Shown here piece after piece: positions 8,228-18,179 of a stretch of DNA of 47,526 nt. This stretch comes from an uncultured Acidimicrobiales bacterium (GTDB lineage: Bacteria > Actinomycetota > Acidimicrobiia > Acidimicrobiales > UBA10347). Position 1 is the stretch's first letter; each line of letters starts with the position of its first letter. The DNA lies in contig CALKPY010000104.1 in the NCBI GenBank assembly GCA_937991435.1, forward strand, positions 1 through 47,526, written 5' to 3'. Position numbers and translations under genes: made by a program. Under the pieces are notes generated by a model, which had not been told where the DNA came from, made no database searches, and saw only the letters and a list, made by a program, of their open reading frames with translations.

Positions 8228-11200
8228 ATGCGTCCGATCCAGCTCACCGTCTCGGCATTCGGGCCATACCCCGACACCGAAACGATCGATTTCGCCGAAT
8301 TGGCAGATCTCGGATTGTTTGTCGTCGCTGGACAGAATGGTGCAGGCAAGACATCGATCTTCGACGCGTTGTTCTATGCCCTCTATGGATCGCTTCCCGG
8401 GCGTCGATCCACCTATTCCCATATGCGCTCCGATCATGCGACCCCAGAACAGCAGTGCTCTGTGACCCTTGACTTTGCGTCAGGGAATGAAATGTGGCGC
8501 GTGGCCCGCAAGCCCCAGCAGATGCGCCCCCGCCAACGAGGTTCCGGGTTCACCGAGCAAAAAGCTTCAGCGACACTGTTCTCGCTCGACACCGACGGCC
8601 ACCCAACCGCTGTCGCAAACCGCATCAACGAAGTCAACGATCACTGCCGCAGACTCGTTGGTCTCACAGGCCAGCAGTTCGAGCGAGTGGTGTTGCTTCC
8701 GCAAGGCGAGTTCAGCCGCATGCTCACCTCTCCCAACACCGAGCGTCGCGAAGTACTGCGCGCACTGTTCGACTCGCAAGTCTTCGACGACGTCACCGCC
8801 GCGCTCGACGAACAAGCGCGACAAGCCGGGCGCTCCCACGAAGCTGATCTACTCGCTCTCGACGCTCGTCTCGACGAGCTCGCTGGCGATGTCTTGTCAC
8901 TTGCCGGCGACGCCACGTTGCATGCTCACGACGATCTAGGTACATCGCTTCAAGCATTTCGACAGACAGACCTCGCCCAAGAAGAAGAGGTCGTCACCAC
9001 GCTTGCCGTCGAAGCCGCGACTGCGTCAGCCGCTCTGAGACAAGCCCAAACCGACGACGAGCGGCGACGTCGACGCGATGCTCTCGTCGACGAGCTGGCT
9101 GCTCACGAACGTCACAACGCAGATGTGAGCGATAGACGATCCGATATCGAACGGGCACGCCAGGCAGACCCTGTCGTGACGGTGAGCACCCAGCTAGCCC
9201 ATGTCGAGCAGCGACGCGACGCGGTCCGCCAGCAACTCACCGACCATCATGAAATGGCTCATCGGCGCCTGCTCGATCTCGGTCTCGATCTTGACCCTGC
9301 TGACGCTGCCACGACTGTCGACATCGACCATCGGCTCGCTGAACTTGAACAGAGCATGGGTGAGCAGGGTCAGACCCTCGCCCGTCACGATGAACAAGCT
9401 CAGTACGTCGCTGAGATCGCTGACTCGCGACGGGCAACGAGCGCAACTCTCGCAACTCACCTCGAGCATCACGCAACCCTTCAAGTTGGCATAGCCAACC
9501 TCAAGGCTGAACTTGAATCACTCGCGTCTGACTCTGACGCAATCGACCTTTCCACCGAAATTGCGAACACTGAGAGTCTGTTGCAATTGCGGGCCGAACT
9601 CGACCGATCGACCGTGGCGGTAAACGCGGCCCAGCACGACCTTCGCGAGGCAGCTGACATTGTGCAGGCGCAGACCTCGGTGTGTGCCGAGGCTGATCTC
9701 GCTGCAGAGCGGTATCCCGTCGCCCAGTCAGCCGCAGAGATGGCGATCGTTGCCTTGAGTGACGCCCAAGAGGCAGTTCGCGTCCACCAGGAACGCTCGT
9801 CAGTTCTCGATCAACTGCCGGTGGCGCGTCGTGACCTCGCGTTCGCTGAGCAACATGCTTCACGAGTGTTTAATCGATATGTCACTGGCTCAGCACAACG
9901 TTTGGCGACCACGCTTGAACCCGATGTCGGCTGCCCCGTTTGCGGCTCGTGCGAGCATCCTGCACCAGCTTCAATTGCGAACGATGATGCTCCTGTCGAA
10001 GCAGTCGAACTCGACGATGCGATAACCAAACGCGACCTTGCCCGAGCTCGCTGCACCGAACTCGAACAGCAGCTTCGCGACCACGTGTCCGCCGCTGGTG
10101 AGCTGGGCAACGACGAAGCAACACTTGTACAGCAACTCGATCAGGCGAAACGCGAGGCACTCAAGTCCCAAGACAGAGCCGACCAACTGGCTTCCCAAAC
10201 CCGTTCACGAGACAGCGCACACAGACGCTTGGCCACATTGCAACAGGCCTTTGAGCATTGCAAGCAGGTTCACCACGACGCCGCGCAGAACCAACACCGT
10301 CTCATGGTCTCGCTCGGTTCATCGGCGAATACCACGCTGCGAGATCTCCGTTCTCGACGCCACGAACTACAGGCGCAGCTCGAAAAAGCCAAACAGGTCG
10401 ATCTGCACCGTGCACGTACTCGCAATGAGCTTGCCCATCAAGTCCAGGCCGCCGACATCGTCGCCCACAAGGTCACTGCAGCCGAACAAAAGCTGGAATC
10501 TGTCGAACATCAGCTTGCAGAAGCAACACAGCGACTTCGACAATTGGCCGCAGACACCGACGGCATCACCAAGGCATCGCTTGCGATGCAGTCCGCCTCT
10601 ATCGCCGCCGCGCGTTCCGCCTTGTCAGAGCTGCATCAGTCGGCAACACTCGCTCGCGATCTCGAGGATCAACGTGTCACCTTGGTCGACCAACTGAAGA
10701 TCCGACTAGCCGACTCACCGTTTACTTCAGCGGAACACGCACAAGCCAGCTCGTTGACGGCGTTCGAGCTCGAAGAACTCGAAGCGAAATTACAAGCGTT
10801 TCAGGCGCGCCAACACGAGCTACAGGGTCAGCTCGTTGAGCTGAGTGACGTGCCCGACCACGTCGCCGATTCCGCGGAACTCGCTGAGAGGTCGGCAATG
10901 GCTACGTCACGACACGAGCAAGCGAACCGACGTCTTATCGAGCGATCCAGCGCTTGCGATCGAATCGACGATGAGCTGGCGCGCATCTCTGAACGACGGG
11001 CCAGTCTTGAAGAACACGACGACGCGACCCGGCGTCTCATCAGGGTTGCAGCTCTGGCCAAGGGTGACAACGAGCGGCGCACACCGTTCGAAAGCTGGGT
11101 GCTCGCCGCGTTTCTGCGTGACATCGTCGAGCTCGCCAACATCCGGCTCGCAAAATCCACGCGCGGCCGATTCCAGTTGTGTGTCGCCCACCAGGGGCAC

Positions 11201-11581
11201 AATCGCCGCGGCATGTGGGGTCTTGACCTCGAAATCGAAGACACCGTCACCGGCTCGCTACGGCCTACAGCGGGATTGTCAGGCGGCGAACTTTTTCAAG
11301 CGTCGCTCGCCCTCGCTCTGGGCTTGGCCGACGTCGTCATGGAACAGGCTGGTGGTGTACGCATCGAGACATTGTTCATCGACGAAGGGTTCGGATCGCT
11401 CGACGCCAGTTCCGTTGAACGGGCGATTGACCTTCTCGACGGGCTCCGCGAATCAGGCGCCATGGTCGGTGTGATCACCCATGTGCCCGCCCTGCTACAC
11501 GCTCTTCCTCGCGGCATTACGGTCAACAAGCGTGCCGACGGCTGCGGTTCGACTATCGATCAACAGCCAGCTGCCGCCTGA
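8228..11581 (+). CDS. sbcC: SbcC, SMC-like ATPase subunit of SbcCD
   Basis: A 1117-aa Rad50-type ATPase partner of SbcD. The N-terminal ATP-binding lobe has Walker A GQNGAGKTS (about residues 37-45) and the Q-loop region LPQGEFSRML (about 157). Two long, charged coiled-coil arms flank a zinc hook, CPVCGSCEHP, with Cys569 and Cys572. The C-terminal lobe has the ABC signature LSGGELFQASLAL and Walker B TLFIDEGFGSLD. ATG 8228 lies 3 nt after the sbcD stop. The length fits the family (about 1000-1200 aa). No other gene in this transcript is apparent; the next gene converges from the other strand. Confidence 0.96.
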   Translation: MRPIQLTVSAFGPYPDTETIDFAELADLGLFVVAGQNGAGKTSIFDALFYALYGSLPGRRSTYSHMRSDHATPEQQCSVTLDFASGNEMWRVARKPQQMRPRQRGSGFTEQKASATLFSLDTDGHPTAVANRINEVNDHCRRLVGLTGQQFERVVLLPQGEFSRMLTSPNTERREVLRALFDSQVFDDVTAALDEQARQAGRSHEADLLALDARLDELAGDVLSLAGDATLHAHDDLGTSLQAFRQTDLAQEEEVVTTLAVEAATASAALRQAQTDDERRRRRDALVDELAAHERHNADVSDRRSDIERARQADPVVTVSTQLAHVEQRRDAVRQQLTDHHEMAHRRLLDLGLDLDPADAATTVDIDHRLAELEQSMGEQGQTLARHDEQAQYVAEIADSRRATSATLATHLEHHATLQVGIANLKAELESLASDSDAIDLSTEIANTESLLQLRAELDRSTVAVNAAQHDLREAADIVQAQTSVCAEADLAAERYPVAQSAAEMAIVALSDAQEAVRVHQERSSVLDQLPVARRDLAFAEQHASRVFNRYVTGSAQRLATTLEPDVGCPVCGSCEHPAPASIANDDAPVEAVELDDAITKRDLARARCTELEQQLRDHVSAAGELGNDEATLVQQLDQAKREALKSQDRADQLASQTRSRDSAHRRLATLQQAFEHCKQVHHDAAQNQHRLMVSLGSSANTTLRDLRSRRHELQAQLEKAKQVDLHRARTRNELAHQVQAADIVAHKVTAAEQKLESVEHQLAEATQRLRQLAADTDGITKASLAMQSASIAAARSALSELHQSATLARDLEDQRVTLVDQLKIRLADSPFTSAEHAQASSLTAFELEELEAKLQAFQARQHELQGQLVELSDVPDHVADSAELAERSAMATSRHEQANRRLIERSSACDRIDDELARISERRASLEEHDDATRRLIRVAALAKGDNERRTPFESWVLAAFLRDIVELANIRLAKSTRGRFQLCVAHQGHNRRGMWGLDLEIEDTVTGSLRPTAGLSGGELFQASLALALGLADVVMEQAGGVRIETLFIDEGFGSLDASSVERAIDLLDGLRESGAMVGVITHVPALLHALPRGITVNKRADGCGSTIDQQPAAA

Positions 11582-11601
11582 CCCCGAAACGTTGGGTCCC
11601 T

Positions 11602-13458
11602 CTATTTGTTGTCGCGTCGACGTCGCCGCTTCACCGGAATCTCTTCCGCTTCCAGCTGCCCACTGAAGAACCCGCCCGTCGCGCCCGAGCCTTCGGTACC
11701 AGCATCGGCGTGCGCCCTCTGGCCCGACACTTCGGCCTCGAACTCCGGTGCTAGTTCGCGGTACGGATCACGGCGAGGCTGAAGCGACTCCTGAAGGGCA
11801 ATATCGTCGGGCGCTAACTCCTGATACGGATTCAAGCGACCGGCTTCGAGCGGTACAACGGTTCGATCTGCGATTATCTCACCATGATCGACTTGGTCTG
11901 TTGCGTCAGACACCGACCCAACAGACGATGCGGCACCATCTGACTTCGACCGAAGCGGAATGTGCGTCGGCGTTGATCGTGCCGCCGCCTCGGCTGCGAT
12001 CCTGATTTCTTCGGCTGCCACCGCAAGTTGCTGATCCAGGTCATCGACGTGCGGTGCCGAATCGACATGGTCAAGGTCAACGGTCGATGGTGACTCGTCG
12101 GCCCAGTGCACCGCGTCAGCTCCGACCATTTCAGCAGCAGCAACCTGCGGTTCGACAAGCGAGTCGCGAGAATCAGCACTGATTACCTGCGATGCGAACT
12201 CAGCGTCAACCAAACCTGAGTCTTCAGCAGTCTCCAAACCTGGGTCGACAACTTCTTCGGCTTCGGGAACACCATCGTTTGCACCGTAGGCGTCGACTTC
12301 CGCCACAGGAAGCGCCGTTCGAGACGTCAGCCGGTCCGCGGCATTTTTGCGCAGCATCGGAACCGAGCTAGCCGCCGCGTCGACCCAGCACTCAATCGCA
12401 CGAGACGAATCACCCTGGCCGTCCCACAGATCGCCGAGCTCAATGAGGGCACGTGGCGACCAGTAGGCATGGGTGGCTTCAGCCGCTAGTTGGAACATGT
12501 CGGCAGCGTCTTCGAGCATGCCGTGTTCAACATATGTCTGACCAAGCATGAAGTGGGCACGCAGGCGCTGGCCTGCAACCGGATGCTGAAGCAGCCCTTC
12601 AAGTTCATCGATCGCTTCGTTGACAAGATCATTGTTCTGAAGCAGTTCGACGAGCATGAATCGATCGGCCGCTTCAAGTTCCGATCCGTCGATAGCAGCA
12701 ACCATTTCGATCGCTTCATCTCGACGACCGAGCGACTCAAGCAACTGAGCCCGGCCAAAGCGAGCTCCTGGAGTGAGCCCAGACAGCGCGTGGCTCCGTT
12801 CGTCGATCAGGCCAAGAACTTCTTCGCTGCGACCCAAGCTGTGCAACAGGCCGATGAGACGATCCCAGACCGGCTGATTACCATCGGGCAACCGCCGCGC
12901 CGCCTCTCGCCACGCACGTTCGGCGCGGTCTGGGCGGCCAGCCACCACGGCTACTTCCCCGAGCCCAACCAGCGCATCGACAACAATGGGGTTTTCAACC
13001 CGCGAGTACATCAGCCCTTCGCTAAGCCGCTCGAGGTCTTCAAGCGCTACTTCAACATCACCGTCGGCAACGCGACATCGCGCCGATGCAAGCGCGGCCT
13101 GGGCGGCAAATGGCTCAACACGGTGGTCGGTCGCGACGCTAAGAAGAGCGAACGCTCGTTCTCGCAAACCAAGATGCTCATAGAGCAAACCCAGCGATAG
13201 CGAGGCTTGAGCTGCAGGTGCCGCCTGACCCGAAGCGAGAGCCCGCCGCCAAGAGGCCACGGCACCGTCCACATCACCATCGAGCAGATTGCAGGCCCCA
13301 AGGTCAACAAAGAGTGCAGCAATTGCGGCCGGGCCGGAGGCCGCGGCCAGCCGCTTGGCGCAGCCAGCGGCGTCGGGTTCATCGAACCCTCGCAGCTGGA
13401 GCTGTTGCGCGAGGAAGTCGGCAAGTGGTGGCGGACCCCACTGCAGCGCTGCAATCAC
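11602..13458 (-). CDS. tetratricopeptide repeat protein
   Basis: A 618-aa soluble protein. Residues about 45-380 are a run of TPR-like helical pairs, for example AVASWRRALASGQAAPAAQA, AERAWREAARRLPDGNQPVW and EAIDELEGLLQHPVAGQRLR. Residues about 390-590 are acidic, poorly ordered and Ala/Glu/Asp rich. The extreme C-terminus is strongly basic (VKRRRRRDNK), which could contact nucleic acid or membrane lipid. There is no signal peptide. The GTG start is supported by a TAGATT hexamer 6 nt upstream. TPR domains usually mediate protein contacts; the partner is unknown. A contiguous upp gene lies upstream on the same strand but has its own predicted promoter. Confidence 0.8.
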   Translation of the reverse strand: MIAALQWGPPPLADFLAQQLQLRGFDEPDAAGCAKRLAAASGPAAIAALFVDLGACNLLDGDVDGAVASWRRALASGQAAPAAQASLSLGLLYEHLGLRERAFALLSVATDHRVEPFAAQAALASARCRVADGDVEVALEDLERLSEGLMYSRVENPIVVDALVGLGEVAVVAGRPDRAERAWREAARRLPDGNQPVWDRLIGLLHSLGRSEEVLGLIDERSHALSGLTPGARFGRAQLLESLGRRDEAIEMVAAIDGSELEAADRFMLVELLQNNDLVNEAIDELEGLLQHPVAGQRLRAHFMLGQTYVEHGMLEDAADMFQLAAEATHAYWSPRALIELGDLWDGQGDSSRAIECWVDAAASSVPMLRKNAADRLTSRTALPVAEVDAYGANDGVPEAEEVVDPGLETAEDSGLVDAEFASQVISADSRDSLVEPQVAAAEMVGADAVHWADESPSTVDLDHVDSAPHVDDLDQQLAVAAEEIRIAAEAAARSTPTHIPLRSKSDGAASSVGSVSDATDQVDHGEIIADRTVVPLEAGRLNPYQELAPDDIALQESLQPRRDPYRELAPEFEAEVSGQRAHADAGTEGSGATGGFFSGQLEAEEIPVKRRRRRDNK

Positions 13459-13464
13459 GGGGTC

Positions 13465-13470
13465 AATCTA
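13465..13470 (-). promoter_or_regulatory. leaderless-type -10 for the TPR gene (TAGATT)
   Basis: On the minus strand TAGATT is followed by 6 nt (GACCCC) and then GTG at 13458. There is no Shine-Dalgarno. Confidence 0.55.
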
Positions 13471-13528
13471 GTCATCGCGCTTGCCAGTCGACGGACTCTG
13501 GCCATAACGGCTCTCCGCGACCCGAGAC

Positions 13529-14173
13529 TCAGGTGCCGAAGATTCGGTCGCCCGCATCGCCCAGCCCAGGCACGATGTAGCCCTTCGCGTCGAGTTCTGG
13601 GTCGACCGCTGCCGTCACAATCGTGACATCAGCGTCGGCCTCGAGCACGTGGGCCACGCCTGTTGGCGACGCCACCAGACTTACAAGACGAACCCTCGCC
13701 GCGCCTTGTTCACGCACCATTGAAAGCGCAGCTACTGCCGTATTTCCTGTGGCGAGCATCGGATCGATCAGCAAGACATCACGACCTCGAAAATTCGGCA
13801 ACTTCGTGTAGTACGACTCTGCCTCGAGCGTTTCGTGGTTTCGAGCAATACCAACAAAGCCCACCTTCGCCGTCGGTACCAACATGAGCAACCCATCGAG
13901 CAGCCCGTTACCGGCACGCAGTACCGAGACAAAAACCGGATCATCGGCTAGTGCCAAGCCTGCGTGAGGACCCATTGGGGTGACAACATTTGCGTCAACC
14001 GTTGCCGCCTGTGCCAACGCTTCGTAACCGAGCAACATCGCCACCTCTTTAATGAGTTGGCGAAATAGGGCCACCGGCGTGCGTTCGTCACGCAGCAGCG
14101 TCAGCTTGTGTTGCACAAGTGGGTGATCAACAACGATCACTCGGTCGTTACCAGAGGGCTGGTGATCGATCAT
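13529..14173 (-). CDS. upp: uracil phosphoribosyltransferase
   Basis: A 214-aa pyrimidine salvage enzyme that converts uracil and PRPP to UMP. Recognisable motifs are VDHPLVQHKLTLLRD near the N-terminus, VLRAGNGLLDG, the PRPP loop DPMLATGNTA, and the C-terminal uracil-binding signature GYIVPGLGDAGDRIFGT. The open frame extends 27 codons further upstream, but homologues begin a few residues before VxHPLVxHK. ATG 14173 also has a TAGCGT hexamer 7 nt upstream, so I use it. GTP-type allosteric regulation is known in the family but cannot be judged here. Confidence 0.96.
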   Translation of the reverse strand: MIDHQPSGNDRVIVVDHPLVQHKLTLLRDERTPVALFRQLIKEVAMLLGYEALAQAATVDANVVTPMGPHAGLALADDPVFVSVLRAGNGLLDGLLMLVPTAKVGFVGIARNHETLEAESYYTKLPNFRGRDVLLIDPMLATGNTAVAALSMVREQGAARVRLVSLVASPTGVAHVLEADADVTIVTAAVDPELDAKGYIVPGLGDAGDRIFGT

Positions 14174-14180
14174 GGAACGC

Positions 14181-14186
14181 ACGCTA
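14181..14186 (-). promoter_or_regulatory. leaderless-type -10 for upp (TAGCGT)
   Basis: TAGCGT, 7 nt, then ATG at 14173 on the minus strand. The match also decides the start codon against the longer reading frame. Confidence 0.5.
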
Positions 14187-14328
14187 TTCGATTGCAGCGC
14201 CTGTACTCGGGCGACGTCATGCACCCACAAGTTGATAAGAACGACACGAATCACGGATTGTGCTGCACAGGAGACAACCCACTCATGTATTCACCAGCCC
14301 TCACTAGCGACAGATCCCCGCGTGACGC

Positions 14329-15558
14329 GTGAGCTTTGTCGTCGACCTCCCAGATCCTCCGGATCAACGCGTCGCCGCCCACTGCAACCGCGACGCGGTG
14401 CTCGCCGTTCGCAAGGGCCACCCCTGGATCTGGCGCGACTCGATCGACCGTGTCAACCGAGATGGAGCGATCGGTGAACTAGCGGTGGTGTTCGACGCCA
14501 AACGAGCATTTCGCGGGATTGGTCTATGGGACCCAACCGGCCCAATAGCCATCCGCATGCTTCACCAAGGCGACTCGCGGTCGATCGATCACGACTTCTT
14601 TGAAGAACGACTGCTGACTTCGATCGACCGCAGGGCAGCGCTTGAAGACGACCCGTTGACTACCGCGTGGCGTGTCGTGCACGGCGAAAATGATCAGCTT
14701 CCGGGACTGGTGGTCGACCGGTACGAGTCGACGCTCGTGGTGCGTCTCGACACTCTGGCCTGGTTGCCCTACCTGAAATCAGTGATCACCGTCGCTACTG
14801 AAGCCCTCCATGCCACATCGGTGGTGTTGCGCACGAGTCGCAAAGTACAAGCTCAACTTCCGCCGCAACTCGACGATGGTTCGACGCTCTGGGGAAGCAC
14901 CCCAACCAAACCGGTCGAGTTCCTCGAGCGTGGCGTTGCCTTCGCCGCCGACGTCGTCGAGGGTCAAAAAACGGGCCACTTCCTCGACCAGCGCGACAAC
15001 CGCCGTCTCGTCGGTGAACGTGCCCGCGATGTCGACATGCTCGATGTGTTCTGCAATTCCGGGGGGTTCACCCTGCACGCCGCCATGGGTGGTGCACGAT
15101 CAGTACACAGCATTGATCTCAGTCCTCACGCGATTGCCGCGACGCGATCAAACTGGCAAGCCAATCGCACCAGTCTTGGGAACAGCCGTCTCACGACCGA
15201 CGTGGCCGACGCGTTCGAAGCAATGCAAGCGTTGATTGCTGAAGGGCGTTCGTTCGACCTGGTTGTTATCGACCCGCCGTCGTTCGCACCGCGGCAGAGC
15301 GCCGTCGGCTCAGCCTTGCGCGCATATCGGCGCCTGACTGAACTCGGTGCTGCCCTGGTTCGACCTGGCGGAATTCTCTTTCAATCATCATGTTCGAGCC
15401 GAGTTGGTGAGACTGAGTTCGCCGATCTCATTATTAAAACGCTTCGAGACGAAGGCCGTCGGCCTCACAGCGTGATTCGCACAGGCCACGCGATCGATCA
15501 CCCAATCGGCTTTGCCGAAGGCAGCTATCTCAAAGGGGTTTTGGCAGCCTTGGTGTAG
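14329..15558 (+). CDS. class I SAM-dependent rRNA methyltransferase (RlmI/YccW-like)
   Basis: A 409-aa enzyme resembling 23S rRNA m5C methyltransferase RlmI. The N-terminal PUA-like part has the family's KGHPWIWRDSI. A central DRYESTLVVRLDT region is followed by the methyltransferase core: GQKTGHFLDQRDNR, VFCNSGGFTLHAAMGG (SAM binding), SIDLSPHAI and the catalytic VIDPPSFAP. A Ser-Cys-Ser stretch (SSCSS) near residue 355 is where these enzymes carry their reaction Cys. The GTG start has neither a Shine-Dalgarno nor a close TANNNT, so it is the least certain part. The position modified cannot be proven by eye. Confidence 0.88.
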   Translation: MSFVVDLPDPPDQRVAAHCNRDAVLAVRKGHPWIWRDSIDRVNRDGAIGELAVVFDAKRAFRGIGLWDPTGPIAIRMLHQGDSRSIDHDFFEERLLTSIDRRAALEDDPLTTAWRVVHGENDQLPGLVVDRYESTLVVRLDTLAWLPYLKSVITVATEALHATSVVLRTSRKVQAQLPPQLDDGSTLWGSTPTKPVEFLERGVAFAADVVEGQKTGHFLDQRDNRRLVGERARDVDMLDVFCNSGGFTLHAAMGGARSVHSIDLSPHAIAATRSNWQANRTSLGNSRLTTDVADAFEAMQALIAEGRSFDLVVIDPPSFAPRQSAVGSALRAYRRLTELGAALVRPGGILFQSSCSSRVGETEFADLIIKTLRDEGRRPHSVIRTGHAIDHPIGFAEGSYLKGVLAALV

Positions 15559-15625
15559 CAGCCTTTCGTGTGTGACACGCTCAGCTCAACTGAGAACATT
15601 GCGGGGGTGCTTGCATCGGACCTCA

Positions 15626-16243
15626 ATGACTGCGAGCGTTGGGCCAATGGTCTTCGACATCGAAACCGATACATCCACAAACCGACCTGCCGGCGGCGCC
15701 AACAGGTCTGTTCTCGGCGTGCTCGTCGTGCTGCTCGCTGTGGCCGTCATGTTGGCATTGTGGTTTCTTCTCGTTGACTCCGACGACAACGGCGCGACCG
15801 AACTCAGCAACCCAGCTCCTACGCCCGTCGACATTCCTCTTTCGACAGCCGTCGCCGCTGACGTCGTCGAATCGACGCCCATCGCCGATCAGGTGTCCGA
15901 CCCTGCACCCGTCGGCGGTCAAGAAGATCAAGCTGAACAAAACCAGCCCGAAGCAACAACAGCGGTGCCGACGCCGCTGCCCGACGGTTTGACCTATTGC
16001 GAGGTGGCGGATCTTCCGGTCACCACCACCAGCTACAAGGTCGATACCAACAGCGCGGCGCTCAAACATCGCGCTGAGCCCTCGGCCCAATCACCGCAAC
16101 TCGGCGAATCGAGCCGGGCTACGACTGGGCTGCGAGCCACGGGAGACTGCGCCGTCAATACATCTGACGGTTTCACCTGGTGGCAGTTGACGATCGACGG
16201 CAACACGGTTTGGGTCGCCTCAGAGTTCTTGTCGCCGAGCTGA
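15626..16243 (+). CDS. membrane-anchored bacterial SH3-like domain protein
   Basis: About 205 aa. A short cytoplasmic N-terminus is followed by one membrane helix (VLGVLVVLLAVAVMLALWFLL). An acidic, Pro/Ala-rich extracytoplasmic linker leads to a C-terminal domain of about 65 residues with SH3b features: NSAALKHRAEPSAQS, LRATGDC, FTWWQLTIDGNTVWVASEFL. Such domains often bind cell-wall peptides. Two Cys in the domain may form a disulfide. The frame is open further upstream inside the methyltransferase gene; I chose ATG 15626, with ATG 15647 as an alternative. It converges with the next gene. Confidence 0.68.
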   Translation: MTASVGPMVFDIETDTSTNRPAGGANRSVLGVLVVLLAVAVMLALWFLLVDSDDNGATELSNPAPTPVDIPLSTAVAADVVESTPIADQVSDPAPVGGQEDQAEQNQPEATTAVPTPLPDGLTYCEVADLPVTTTSYKVDTNSAALKHRAEPSAQSPQLGESSRATTGLRATGDCAVNTSDGFTWWQLTIDGNTVWVASEFLSPS

Positions 16244-16278
16244 CCCGATTCAGGATCTGCGACGCCGACCAGACGGTG

Positions 16279-17832
16279 TCACCACTCGGACTTGGTAGTC
16301 CATTCATCGTCCGCTGGGCCAGCAGCCGGCCCCGCAGGATCAGGCTGTGCCGCCGGTGACTGTTCGGTTCGTTGCGCATCGTCAACGGCAGGAATTTGCA
16401 CCGCTCGAATCGCGGGATCAACGTCGGTTGTGGCGACCACACGGGGCACAACACCGGCGGCCCGCCCTGCCTGGGGCGGCCCATCGCCATCAAGATCAAC
16501 CGGTTGAACAGGAACCGTCGGGCGGCCCGGTGAATAGTCGGCAGGTCCCTGCGTCGGCTGGGCGAGTGGCCCGGTTGGGTAGACGTAGCCAGGTGGCGGG
16601 CCGTAGCCGGGCGGATAACCGCCAGCGCCATAAGGTTGGCCGGCGTGGGCCGGGGGCGCATAACCCGGCGGCGGATATGGCTGGCCCCACTGCTGCTGAT
16701 AGCCATACGGCGCCTGAGGCGGATAGCCAGCAGTGCCGCCCATCGCCGCGATCGGAGCTGCTTGCTCGGCAGCAGGAGTGCCCCGGCGACGCTTGATTGA
16801 GCGCACGCCGCCCTGGTCAGAAACGTGGTCGATAACCCACTCATCAGGCCAGATGAGCCTGGCTACCCAACCAACGATTCCGAGCACCGCACCAATGCCG
16901 GCGAGCCACAACATCGAACGCACCAAACGCCAGGTGGTTACGCCGTACACGGCAACGACCGGCCCAGACGTGCCGTCTCCGACGAGCAACGGCACGAGCG
17001 CTCGCACCACATAGACAACGACAACAACCAAAATCCCGGCGCAGATCAAACCGCCACCGAACTGCATGATCGTCGACGGACGACGATCTGCAATGGCCAC
17101 CGCGGCGATCAGCGTCAACAGCGCGCCGATAAAGGTAAGTGTTTGCCATCGTGGAGCGTTCTTAACCGCGGACCACAGCGGGTCAGCAGTCGTGTCTCGG
17201 TCAGCAACCTTGAAGATGCCGAAGCTGTCCGGAAGCGGGTTCTCTGTTATTGACGACGTTGCGGGGTTTATCGCCAACTGCTCCCAGATAGATGGATACA
17301 AGCTGCGCATATCAAACTCGACGAGCCCCGGGTTGCGCAGCTGTTCAATTGCGTCAATTTCAGCGGTAGCGATGATCTGTTCACGAGTGTCAGGTAACGA
17401 ATCGACAAATGCCCGTTGGTACGCGTCTCCCTCGAGGGCATCGAGCAGGATGGTCTCGATCGCCTGGTCACGAGCTATTCGACTGTCGGTGATCGGTTCG
17501 GTTCCGGCGTCGTCGTCAGCCTCATCGTCTGATTCATCGCCGTCTTCGCCGAACAAGTTCGACAGGTCAATCGCGGGCGCCGTTGCTTCGGCGTCGTCGA
17601 CCCGTTCGCTCTCAGCTTCGCTGAGCTCGTCAGCCAAGCTGATCAGTTCTGTCCGAAAACCCTCAAAAACATGTTCGCGAACATCGGCATTGCCCGCAAG
17701 TTCCGCGGACTGCTCGACGAAGGCATTTTCATCGTGGAAGTGACCTTCGACATACCCAAAGACGCTGGCCGCAAGGGCCAGCAACACTGCAATCGCCACG
17801 AGTCCACTTGCTACTACTCGTCGAATGACCAT
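16279..17832 (-). CDS. multi-pass membrane protein with proline/glycine/tyrosine-rich tail
   Basis: A 517-aa protein of unknown function. An N-terminal membrane helix (about 8-28) is followed by an acidic extracytoplasmic domain of about 205 residues that starts EGHFHDENAFVEQSAELAG. Three more helices follow between about 238 and 335. The C-terminal 160 residues are cytoplasmic and low in complexity, with many PPPGY/YGYQQQ-type repeats and then an acidic/Pro-Ala stretch. The opening pattern (helix, then H-x-x-x-FV-x-x-A) recurs in unassigned actinobacterial membrane proteins. A GGGGAG lies only 2 nt before the ATG. I do not recognise an activity. The tail could drive assembly or bind SH3/WW-like modules; that is speculation. 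Confidence 0.65.
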   Translation of the reverse strand: MVIRRVVASGLVAIAVLLALAASVFGYVEGHFHDENAFVEQSAELAGNADVREHVFEGFRTELISLADELSEAESERVDDAEATAPAIDLSNLFGEDGDESDDEADDDAGTEPITDSRIARDQAIETILLDALEGDAYQRAFVDSLPDTREQIIATAEIDAIEQLRNPGLVEFDMRSLYPSIWEQLAINPATSSITENPLPDSFGIFKVADRDTTADPLWSAVKNAPRWQTLTFIGALLTLIAAVAIADRRPSTIMQFGGGLICAGILVVVVVYVVRALVPLLVGDGTSGPVVAVYGVTTWRLVRSMLWLAGIGAVLGIVGWVARLIWPDEWVIDHVSDQGGVRSIKRRRGTPAAEQAAPIAAMGGTAGYPPQAPYGYQQQWGQPYPPPGYAPPAHAGQPYGAGGYPPGYGPPPGYVYPTGPLAQPTQGPADYSPGRPTVPVQPVDLDGDGPPQAGRAAGVVPRVVATTDVDPAIRAVQIPAVDDAQRTEQSPAAQPDPAGPAAGPADDEWTTKSEW

Positions 17833-17947
17833 CGCTCCCCGTGCAGGCCCCTGAAGCGGGGTGATACTACAAACCTATCCGGTGTGGCCGATCACGTCAT
17901 CTCGCCCCATTCCACCTAGCGGTTCCGACTCATCGCCAGGCCAATCG

Positions 17948-18103
17948 TCAGAGCAATCCAACGAGACCGATTACCAACACGACGACAATCGCCACAGCGA
18001 ACAATCCGGCAACAAGCGCTGCAACTCCCGGCCCCCAGGAACTTCGGCGTGTCACAGGCACATCGTAGACGCCACAAGCGCACGGTGAGACAGCGCCGGT
18101 CAT
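17948..18103 (-). CDS. small single-pass membrane protein, 51 aa
   Basis: A short open frame on the minus strand encodes a polar head ([20 protein letters not shown]) and a single strong hydrophobic helix that ends the protein ([20 protein letters not shown]). It fills most of the 359-nt gap between the membrane protein gene and the MprA-like regulator. The ATG is in frame, and the charge pattern (Arg-Arg before the helix) fits a Type I-like or tail-anchored orientation. The CAC and VYDVPV elements are not recognised. There is no Shine-Dalgarno. It is supported by composition only; the rest of the gap shows no other gene. Confidence 0.5.
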   Translation of the reverse strand: MTGAVSPCACGVYDVPVTRRSSWGPGVAALVAGLFAVAIVVVLVIGLVGLL

Positions 18104-18179
18104 CGGCGACGCCAGTCACGGCATGCAAGAACTCATCAAGAATGCAACGCCCGGGCCCAAAGGTGCAATCGGCTCGTTC

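Noticed and set aside
12490-13200. A 236-aa plus-strand frame inside the TPR gene
   Set aside because: The minus strand encodes regular TPR helices over the same region; the plus frame lacks protein-like patterns.
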